From Streptococcus sp. NPS 308 (GTDB lineage Bacteria > Bacillota > Bacilli > Lactobacillales > Streptococcaceae), in the NCBI RefSeq assembly GCF_002355895.1, contig NZ_AP017652.1:839001-903000 (forward strand): a DNA stretch of 64,000 nucleotides, read 5' to 3'. Both the position numbers and the translations under genes were made by a program. Below the pieces are notes generated by a model. That model saw nothing but the letters and a program-made list of their open reading frames with translations, was not told the origin of the DNA and ran no database searches. Positions 37,518 to 44,097 of the stretch are shown here, one piece after another; within the stretch, counting starts at the first letter, position 1; every line of letters begins with the position of its first letter.

Positions 37518-38567
37518 ATGGGTAAATGGACATGTAAATGTGGGCAAGCTATGAATGATTACCGAGCGCCCGATCCAAATGCTTATTCAGTTTATTCAGA
37601 TGAGTTGTTTGAAGAAATCATAAATAAAGCTGACGACCATAATAAAATTTCTTATGATGATATTTCTGAAGCGTCATTTTATATGTGGAAGTGCCCTGAG
37701 TGTGGTAGTTTCATGGTTTTTGGCGAAGAGGGGGATGGAGATCACTTTACTTTTTATGAGCGCCAAGAAGTAGAAAAGGTAGAGCCTCTCTTTGATCCAG
37801 ATCAAGAGTTAAATCTTGTTGTGGTTGAGTTTCAGGAGGGAGGGAATGGTTATACTTATATTTGTGATGACCCAAATATCCATATAGGACACGCTGTTAT
37901 TGTCCCAGTAGGGAAGGAAAATACTGAAAAAACTGCTTTAGTTGTACAGAAGTATCATGCCCTACCAAAGGATATCACTTTTCCTGTTGAAAAGTTAAAA
38001 CGTGTCATTCGTAGGTATTCACATTTCGACCAACTCACTTCGAAAAACGTTTTTAGAAATATAATAAAGCTGGGAAGAATTCTTGATGCTTGCTCCAAAA
38101 ATGTTAAACCTGCTAATCAGCAATATTATAGTATCAAAACTCCCTTAGGCTATTTCTGGTTAGAATTAAATGGAGTTCCAATTCCAATGAAAATTACGCA
38201 GGTTCAAGTCAAAGATACAAAGTACCAAGTAGATGGTGCCCTTTATATTAAGCCTTCAGAGATTAACTGTAGAAGATTCTATGAATTGGAGTTATGTGCA
38301 GATTTTGATATTGATGCCTCGAGATGGATCGATGTTCTCTCTGATGAAAATGTTTGGGGCAATAGCTGGGAACTAAATGGTCTTCAATTTGGAATTACTG
38401 CAGGGGAGTCTCCAGAATTTGAAGACGAAGTTGTAGCGAGAAAGTATAGTCGTGTCCCACTTTATTATGACTGGCACCCTGAATTTGAAGATTATTATGG
38501 CTTCAGTTTAGCTTGGAAAAAATACGAGTCTGATAGCGATTTGTCAATTTTTTTCTATACAACGTAA
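37518..38567 (+). CDS. Unknown protein with N-terminal zinc ribbon
   Basis: 349-aa protein I do not recognise. A probable zinc ribbon is formed by C6-x-C8 and C59-x2-C62, with Y/D-rich sequence between. A middle block (about 95-160) reads V-V-V-E-F-Q-E-G-G-N-G-Y-T-Y-I-C-D-D and A-V-I-V-P-V-G, which recalls the small beta domain of PriA-type proteins, though weakly. The C-terminal ~150 residues are acidic and aromatic (Y-Y-D-W-H-P-E-F-E-D-Y-Y-G-F). No signal peptide or membrane segment. It lies between the nucleotidyltransferase and TPR genes in one operon. Confidence 0.75.
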   Translation: MGKWTCKCGQAMNDYRAPDPNAYSVYSDELFEEIINKADDHNKISYDDISEASFYMWKCPECGSFMVFGEEGDGDHFTFYERQEVEKVEPLFDPDQELNLVVVEFQEGGNGYTYICDDPNIHIGHAVIVPVGKENTEKTALVVQKYHALPKDITFPVEKLKRVIRRYSHFDQLTSKNVFRNIIKLGRILDACSKNVKPANQQYYSIKTPLGYFWLELNGVPIPMKITQVQVKDTKYQVDGALYIKPSEINCRRFYELELCADFDIDASRWIDVLSDENVWGNSWELNGLQFGITAGESPEFEDEVVARKYSRVPLYYDWHPEFEDYYGFSLAWKKYESDSDLSIFFYTT

Positions 38568-38584
38568 GAAGCAGGAGGATATGT

Positions 38585-39196
38585 ATGAATCAAGCATGGG
38601 ATTTATTGTTTGAGGGTAAGATTAATGAGGCTAAAAAATTAGTTGAAGCTGATTTTTTATTGGAAACTTGCACAGATTTTAGTTTGTTAAATTTGATGGG
38701 GTATATTTATCTTGAAGAGCAAAAATACAACGAGTGCTTAAGTATCTATCAGCGTTACATTGACTTAGCACGAACTAAAAGCGACCCAGAAAATGAACAT
38801 ATAGGCTATCATCAGTTAGCCATGGTTTATCGTGAAATGAATGAATTTCAAACAGCCCTTTTCTATATCGAAAGAGAGCAAAAAGTCATTGAAGAAGCTT
38901 TTACAGAGGATACCCTCAAATCTTCTGTTAACAATTATGAGCAAGGTTATTTACGATTAAAGTTAGGAAAAGTAGCAGAAGCATTCATGTATATGGAACA
39001 GTCCTTAAAACAAGCTTTGCAAACAGATGATTTGATTGCCCAAGCTTGTGCCTATAGAGGTTTAGGAGAGATTGGTTCGATACAAAATCCTGAAGAATCA
39101 CATGAAAATTTTTTACAAGCTATCGTTCTTTTTGAAAAGGCAGGCGATCAGATTGGTGCTCAAGAGGTTAGAAAATTGCTAAATAATAAAAAGTAG
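38585..39196 (+). CDS. TPR-repeat protein
   Basis: 203-aa all-helical protein with four or five tetratricopeptide-like repeats (for example L-M-G-Y-I-Y-L-E-E-Q-K-Y-N-E-C-L-S-I-Y and Y-H-Q-L-A-M-V-Y-R-E-M-N-E-F-Q-T-A-L). TPRs mediate protein-protein binding. It has no enzyme motif. RBS GCAGGAGG precedes the ATG. It is the last gene of the three-gene operon and may serve as an adaptor for its two partners (inference). Its stop lies inside a bidirectional terminator. Confidence 0.8.
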   Translation: MNQAWDLLFEGKINEAKKLVEADFLLETCTDFSLLNLMGYIYLEEQKYNECLSIYQRYIDLARTKSDPENEHIGYHQLAMVYREMNEFQTALFYIEREQKVIEEAFTEDTLKSSVNNYEQGYLRLKLGKVAEAFMYMEQSLKQALQTDDLIAQACAYRGLGEIGSIQNPEESHENFLQAIVLFEKAGDQIGAQEVRKLLNNKK

Positions 39197-39215
39197 CCTT
39201 GTCAGGCTACTTTTT
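39188..39215. terminator. Bidirectional terminator between TPR gene and permease operon
   Basis: 11-bp perfect stem AAAAAGTAGCC / GGCTACTTTTT with a 6-nt loop. Flanking A and T runs let it work on both strands, as expected between convergent genes. Confidence 0.9.
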
Positions 39216-39216
39216 A

Positions 39217-40032
39217 TTAAAACACGCGATATACATAAGGATTTTCTGGTTTGTCTACTTTTGTGAAACTCTCAACTTCCAGTGTTGGGAGTTTTTGTTT
39301 GAGTTCTTTATGGTATTGGAGGGTCAGGGTTCCTTTGGCAGTGATCCAGGTATTGTCAGGATACTGGCGTGAGTTTCCCTTGGTCAAGAGTCCATATACT
39401 CCAGAGTCGGCTATACAGTGGATGATTCCAAAGCGAAAGAGGAACTGGCTATCTGGATGGCTAGGATCGTTATAGACAAAGCCTGTAAACTCTATTTTCT
39501 TTCCTTCAAACTCTTGTGGATAGTCATAGAGAACTTCCATGACCTCCATATAGTTTTCGTCTGTAACCTGAATGGTCGGCTGGGCGAGGTATTTATCAGC
39601 TGTAGCCCTCATTTCCTTTTCATAAGCAGATTTGGAAAAATAGGTACTGGTATCGGGTTTGAGGTATTGACTGGATGTTCCTTCGCTTGCCTGAATGGCT
39701 GTGTTGATTCCCTCGGCAAGTGGGAAATGATAACCTTTGGCAGATACAGTTCTCGAGTCCAAACTTACTGTCGGAAAGGCAACCCCAATCAACAGAGGTA
39801 GTGACAGTAAAAGGATACTGATTCGTCTAGCTCGACGACTTTCCAAATGGCTGTGAGAATTGATTTTCTTGATCCAGATGTAGAATTGGACCAGAGCCAA
39901 CAGAAGAGAAAGGAGCATGGAAATATAGACTAGATAGGAATAGTGGAGGTTGATGTAGTGACTGAGCTTGCCAGATAGCTGCAGATAAAGGGTCAGAGCA
40001 AAATAACCTAGTAGAATGATAAATCGGATCAT
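39217..40032 (-). CDS. TIGR03943/DUF1980 permease subunit
   Basis: 271-aa membrane protein with N-terminal hydrophobic segments (about residues 3-18, 28-50, 70-88) and an extracellular C-terminal domain. The C-terminal domain has E-F-T-G-F-V-Y-N-D, R-F-G-I-I-H-C-I-A-D-S-G-V-Y and W-I-T-A-K-G-T-L. It is the usual partner of YraQ/DUF318 permeases, here overlapping the permease gene by 4 bp. The transported substrate of these pairs is not settled. The C-I-A-D-S cysteine is typical. Confidence 0.85.
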   Translation of the reverse strand: MIRFIILLGYFALTLYLQLSGKLSHYINLHYSYLVYISMLLSLLLALVQFYIWIKKINSHSHLESRRARRISILLLSLPLLIGVAFPTVSLDSRTVSAKGYHFPLAEGINTAIQASEGTSSQYLKPDTSTYFSKSAYEKEMRATADKYLAQPTIQVTDENYMEVMEVLYDYPQEFEGKKIEFTGFVYNDPSHPDSQFLFRFGIIHCIADSGVYGLLTKGNSRQYPDNTWITAKGTLTLQYHKELKQKLPTLEVESFTKVDKPENPYVYRVF

Positions 40033-40934
40033 AGCATCACCCCCAACACGTAAGAATAAAGCAAGACAAGCACGGTCACGATGCCCATGAATTGCCAGAT
40101 GAAGCGCGCTTTTAGATAGTGTTTCATCATGAGGAGATTTTTGATATCAAGCATGGGGCCAATGACCAGAAAAGCAAGGACTGGCGCTAGGCCGAAGCTC
40201 GAGAGGAGAGAAGCACCGATAAAGGCGTCCGCCTCGCTACAAAGAGAGAGGAGAAAGGCTAGAAACATGAGCAAGAGAATCGCAAGGACTGGACTTGCGC
40301 TGATAGAGGTCAAGATCCGAGTCGGGACATAGACCTGCACGATAGCCGCAAAGAGACAGCCAAAGACCAAGTAACGCCCCATATCGAAAAACTCATCAAT
40401 AGCTTGTATGAAGACCTGAAATACTTTTCTAGCGGGACCCAAGTGTGAAAAGTCATGTTCATGGCAAGCGATAGAATTCTCTTTTTGAATGGGTCCTTTC
40501 CAGAAAAATCCGAGGAAAATTCCAAGCACCAAAGCAATCACAATGGCTCCAAGCGCTCGCAAAAAGGCAAGTTTTATTGAATTGCCAAAGGCAGAATATG
40601 TTGCGAAAAGAACGATAGGATTGATAATGGGAGCAGTCACCAGAAAGGGAACGGCCGTGTAGCTGGGTACTTTCTTTTCCAAAAAACGATTAATAATTGG
40701 AACGATTCCACATTCGCAAGAAGGAAAGAGAAAGCCAATGAAGGTACCAAAAAAGATCCTCCCCCAACGATTGCGAGGAAGAAACTCATAAACTTTATCA
40801 GGTGTGATATAGACCTCAATCAACCCCGAAATGAGACTCCCAATCAAGACAAAAGGAAGGGCTTCAATCATGATGGAGAGAAAAATAGCCCCCGCTTGTA
40901 ATACACTAGGAGGAAGAGATTGGAAAACAGTCAT
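40029..40934 (-). CDS. YraQ/DUF318-type permease
   Basis: 301-aa polytopic permease (PF03773-like) with about eight hydrophobic segments. The family motif F-P-S-C-E-C-G-I-V-P is followed by V-P-S-Y-T-A-V-P-F-L-V-T-A-P-I-I-N-P-I-V. A second half-motif reads C-S-E-A-D-A-F-I-G-A-S. The paired cysteines of C-E-C suggest metal or thiol chemistry (inference). The ATG immediately follows the stop of the 43-aa gene with no gap and overlaps the DUF1980 gene, so the three genes are translated together. Confidence 0.87.
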   Translation of the reverse strand: MTVFQSLPPSVLQAGAIFLSIMIEALPFVLIGSLISGLIEVYITPDKVYEFLPRNRWGRIFFGTFIGFLFPSCECGIVPIINRFLEKKVPSYTAVPFLVTAPIINPIVLFATYSAFGNSIKLAFLRALGAIVIALVLGIFLGFFWKGPIQKENSIACHEHDFSHLGPARKVFQVFIQAIDEFFDMGRYLVFGCLFAAIVQVYVPTRILTSISASPVLAILLLMFLAFLLSLCSEADAFIGASLLSSFGLAPVLAFLVIGPMLDIKNLLMMKHYLKARFIWQFMGIVTVLVLLYSYVLGVML

Positions 40935-41066
40935 CTATTTTTTCTTCTCAACTTTTTCTTTTTTGTCTTTGTCATCTGGAAAAGTGACTTGTGTTAAGTC
41001 AGGAAGTTTGGCGAATTCTTCAAACATCTTGTCCAAGTCATCCGTTTTTGTAAATTTAACAGCCAT
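40935..41066 (-). CDS. 43-aa small protein (SPJ_0845-like)
   Basis: 43-aa ORF, too short for many gene finders. It starts M-A-V-K-F-T-K-T-D-D-L-D-K-M-F-E-E-F-A-K-, continues with L-P-D-L-T-Q-V-T-F-P, and ends in a Lys/Glu-rich tail (K-K-E-K-V-E-K-K-K). From memory it resembles the small streptococcal SPJ_0845 family. AGAGGTAGGCCC precedes the ATG. Its TAG stop directly abuts the permease ATG, indicating translational coupling. It is highly charged and soluble, and its function is unknown. Confidence 0.8.
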   Translation of the reverse strand: MAVKFTKTDDLDKMFEEFAKLPDLTQVTFPDDKDKKEKVEKKK

Positions 41067-41096
41067 GGGCCTACCTCTTTTCTACATTCTACCTCT

Positions 41097-41102
41097 ATTA
41101 TA
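41097..41102 (-). promoter_or_regulatory. -10 of the minus-strand permease operon
   Basis: TATAAT on the minus strand, about 31 bp before the small-protein ATG. There is no strong -35 and no extended TG. Confidence 0.6.
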
Positions 41103-41122
41103 CTATTATTTTCTTGAAAAGG

Positions 41123-41138
41123 GATTATTTTGATAATC
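41123..41138. promoter_or_regulatory. 16-bp palindrome upstream of the permease operon promoter
   Basis: GATTAT (41123-41128) and ATAATC (41133-41138) form perfect 6-bp arms around TTTG. It lies at about -35 to -50 relative to the minus-strand promoter. Overlapping TTTGAT-a-ATCAAA arms are also present. It resembles Fur-family operators only loosely. Confidence 0.4.
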
Positions 41139-41181
41139 AAAGAGGTAAAAAAGGGTAGGACGAAACAAGGGCTGTCCCTTA

Positions 41182-41190
41182 TGGTATAAT
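41182..41190 (+). promoter_or_regulatory. Orphan extended -10 (plus strand)
   Basis: TG-g-TATAAT with no intact gene downstream for 900 bp. Either it drives an untranslated RNA or it is a remnant of a lost gene's promoter. Confidence 0.35.
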
Positions 41191-41948
41191 ATCCATACCT
41201 CTGATACTTTCTTTGAGTAGTTAGCCAAACTTTTTGTTCAGTAATATACCTATTTGCTGATTAATTTCTATTGTGGTGTTAATTTCATAAACTTCAGTGT
41301 GTTTGATGAACTACTCAAAACTTATTACCGCAAAATCAATAACGCCGTTTTTAGCGGTTAGATTGTTAATAAACACTGGTAAGTTGATTGCTGGTAGGCA
41401 TCCTATAAATTCGGTGCAGATCCATTTTGGTATCAATGCCCAAAAGTTTTGTTGGTTGATTTTATTGCCAAGTTTGACTAATTCTGTTTAACGTTATAGT
41501 CGTTCATAATTTCTTTATTAATTAATTTATTAATACTCGAGAAGGATTACTCTGTTTGTTAAGGAAATCAAGCTTTTTTTATGTAAGATTTACAGTCTGG
41601 AAATAAATCTCCAAATTCGAATTGAAAGAGTATCTTGAGGAGAAAAATCCGATATATGGGCAGACAATGGTGTTTTAGAGTGTGGATTATTGGGGAAAGT
41701 ATATTACAGGCTAAAAGGTTGATTGCTATCTTCAAAGATTTTACTTCATCTGAATACTCAAGCAGACAAGTGCATCTTAGGAATTTTATCGTTACTTGAA
41801 TCATGAAACATCTGAAATTTTTTTCATCAACTTGCTTCCATTCTAACTTAAAATTATTAAAAAGAGATAGCTTGATTCTTTCTCTAGTTTTTTGAAGAAA
41901 TTGGAAGTTCGTAAGCAACAAGAAGATTGTGAGAACTGACTCAAAATA
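41191..41948. other. Gene-poor AT-rich stretch, possible decayed sequence
   Basis: About 760 bp without a credible gene. Around 41300-41490 short open stretches occur in several frames on both strands, broken by stops (for example a plus-frame piece F-D-E-L-L-K-T-Y-Y-R-K-I-N-N-A-V-F-S-G then stop). None has an RBS or recognisable domain. It may be decayed coding or mobile DNA beside the restriction cluster, but I could not identify an insertion sequence or its ends. Confidence 0.4.
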
Positions 41949-41957
41949 TGCTATAAT
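41949..41957 (+). promoter_or_regulatory. Extended -10 promoter of mod
   Basis: TG-c-TATAAT. The expected start (about 41964) puts the 36-bp repeats inside the mRNA leader. A TTGTGA at 41927-41932 is 19 bp upstream. Confidence 0.6.
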
Positions 41958-41982
41958 AGAATCAGAAAAATTTGAAAAACCC

Positions 41983-42057
41983 GAAGGGTACCCTTCCTTT
42001 ATTATATTCATAATAAAGGAAGGGTACCCTTCCTTTATTATATTCATAATAAAGGAA
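41983..42057 (+). repeat. Two tandem 36-bp palindromic repeats in the mod leader
   Basis: Period 36: copy 1 is 41983-42018 and copy 2 is 42019-42054, identical, with GAA starting a third. Each copy has two inverted repeats: AAGGGTACCCTT, and CTTTATTAT / ATAATAAAG around ATTC. Across the junction, a 32-bp perfect palindrome centred on the second GGTACC (about 42025) arises, with arms reading outward GGGAAGGAAATAATA-like. As RNA it would fold strongly just before the mod RBS. Confidence 0.92.
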
Positions 42058-42102
42058 TCCTATCAGTCCTTCGCTAAATTATAACTGAAAGGTAAACTTT
42101 AT

Positions 42103-44094
42103 ATGAAACAAGAACTGGAACACCTTCTGGCACAAAATGACACCTTTATGGTGGAAGGTGTGATCAATAAGAATAAATTAGCAGTGCTTGCAAGACAATA
42201 TAATCCTGAACTTCTTAATATCTTGATGAGTGATGAAAAAATCTCTAATCACTTCTTTTCTAAGCTGGAGACAGGTATTCTCGTCTTTAAGAAGGATGTC
42301 TTTTTACAGTTTCTCAACAACAAGGAGTTCTTACCAGATAGCTTTACCGCGTATAAAACTAAAATTGGGTTAGCGACAGGTGAGAAGTACCTGTCTGAAA
42401 ACAATGATGTTGTATTGAATTTTCCATACAAAGATTGCATACTTGAGGGTGGACAGACTAAGGATGATGCTAAACGTCAAGAGATTTTCTTTAACGAAAC
42501 GCTTGCACCAACGGAAATTAATCGTTTACTGGATGATAAGGTTTTGACCAACTTTAAACGCTATGACGAAACTGGCGAGCATAACGTGGAAGAGATAAAA
42601 GATACTGATAATCTTATCATTAAAGGGAATAATCTTATCGCTTTGCATAGTTTGAAAAAACGCTTTGCTGGAAAAGTTAAGTTGATTTATATTGATGTTC
42701 CTTACAATACAGGGAATGATAGTTTCAGATATAATGATAGTTTTAATCATTCATCGTGGTTAACTTTTATGAAAAATAGATTAATAATTTCAAAAAAGCT
42801 ACTGTCAATAGATGGCTTAATATTTGTACAATGCGATGATAATGAACAAGCATACTTAAAAGTTATGATGGATGAGATTTTTGGTAGTGAAAATTTTATA
42901 AATTGTATTGCTGTAAAAATGAGTGAAGCAAGTGGTGTAAAAATGAATCACGCTAAATCTAGAATGCCTAAACTAAAAGAATATATTTTATTGTACAAAA
43001 AAGAAGGTTTTAGAGAATTCAATGAAATAGATAAGTATCGAGTAGATACTTGGGATAATGAAAATAATATATTTTTGGAGAATTTTTCTATTACTGATAG
43101 GCAAAGATTAATAGATATTGAAACTCAGGATGAAAATAGTGATGAAGAAGTGTTTGAAGCTAACGAAATACTTAGAGATGTTATAAAAGTGTCTTTATCT
43201 GATAAGATAAAGGAGATGAACTTTAAAGACGAGGATGATAAAAACAATTGGTTGTTTGAAAACAGTTATAGAATCGTCAAAACTGCAGGCTCTTCTGGTT
43301 ATGCTAAGATTGTTAAGTCTTTAGAAAGTATACCAGACCAACAATTGGCTTCAGCACTGTCTAAGAAAAAAACAATTTTTTATTATATTACAGAATTTAA
43401 CCGAGAAACGAAGCAACCACGGCTACAAGTTATTTTTGCAGATTCGAATATTTTCAAAAATCCATGCGATTTTTGGCAAGATATAAAAACAACAGGAGCG
43501 ATAGCAAACGAAGGAGGAGTTCAATTACCTAATGGCAAAAAGCCTGAAAAACTTCTTCAGCGAATAATAAAAATGTCAACAAAGGAATCAGATGTAGTTC
43601 TCGACTATCATTTGGGGAGTGGAACAACAGCTGCAGTTGCTCACAAGATGAACCGTCAGTATATTGGTATTGAGCAGATGGATTATATTGAAGAACTAGT
43701 TGTTAATCGTCTCAAAAATGTAATTAATGGTGAGCAAACGGGAATCTCAAAAGATGTCAATTGGACTGGTGGTGGAAGTTTTGTCTATGCTGAATTGAAA
43801 AACGATGCTCAAGACTTCAAAAATGCCATTATCCAAGCGATAACGACAGAAGAATTATTAGAACTGTTTGAGCTTGCGAAAAAATCTTCCTTCTTATCTT
43901 ATCGCATTGACCCTAAAAAACTGAAAGCAAATGAATTCGAAAAGCTTTCCTTAGCAGAACAAAAGCAAATTATGTTTGAGATTATTGATAATAACAATCT
44001 TTACGTGAATTACTCGGATATTGACGATATTGATTACGGGATTTCCGCTCAAGATAAAAAGCTCAATCATGCTTTCTACGGAAAGGAACAGTAA
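42103..44094 (+). CDS. mod: Type III restriction-modification methyltransferase (Mod), N6-adenine
   Basis: 663-aa DNA adenine methyltransferase that gives the type III enzyme its target specificity. The catalytic motif is D-V-P-Y-N-T-G-N-D (D198-Y201), a DPPY variant with Val, and it precedes the SAM motif D-Y-H-L-G-S-G-T-T (from 501). This is the beta-class order. The long middle (about 230-480) is the target-recognition region and looks more AT-rich than the flanks. Family landmarks F-V-Q-C-D-D-N-E-Q-A-Y-L-K and Y-I-G-I-E-Q-M-D-Y are present. GAAAGG is the RBS. res follows after 3 bp. Confidence 0.92.
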   Translation: MKQELEHLLAQNDTFMVEGVINKNKLAVLARQYNPELLNILMSDEKISNHFFSKLETGILVFKKDVFLQFLNNKEFLPDSFTAYKTKIGLATGEKYLSENNDVVLNFPYKDCILEGGQTKDDAKRQEIFFNETLAPTEINRLLDDKVLTNFKRYDETGEHNVEEIKDTDNLIIKGNNLIALHSLKKRFAGKVKLIYIDVPYNTGNDSFRYNDSFNHSSWLTFMKNRLIISKKLLSIDGLIFVQCDDNEQAYLKVMMDEIFGSENFINCIAVKMSEASGVKMNHAKSRMPKLKEYILLYKKEGFREFNEIDKYRVDTWDNENNIFLENFSITDRQRLIDIETQDENSDEEVFEANEILRDVIKVSLSDKIKEMNFKDEDDKNNWLFENSYRIVKTAGSSGYAKIVKSLESIPDQQLASALSKKKTIFYYITEFNRETKQPRLQVIFADSNIFKNPCDFWQDIKTTGAIANEGGVQLPNGKKPEKLLQRIIKMSTKESDVVLDYHLGSGTTAAVAHKMNRQYIGIEQMDYIEELVVNRLKNVINGEQTGISKDVNWTGGGSFVYAELKNDAQDFKNAIIQAITTEELLELFELAKKSSFLSYRIDPKKLKANEFEKLSLAEQKQIMFEIIDNNNLYVNYSDIDDIDYGISAQDKKLNHAFYGKEQ

Positions 44095-44097
44095 GCT

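Noticed and set aside
41297..41491. 64-codon plus-strand frame after the orphan promoter
   Set aside because: No RBS, and neighbouring frames on both strands are equally open. No recognisable domain.
41568..42047. 159-codon minus-strand frame starting inside the 36-bp repeats
   Set aside because: No ribosome-binding site, a repeat-derived N-terminus, hydrophobic and low-complexity translation, and no family resemblance. It is probably a chance frame in AT-rich DNA.
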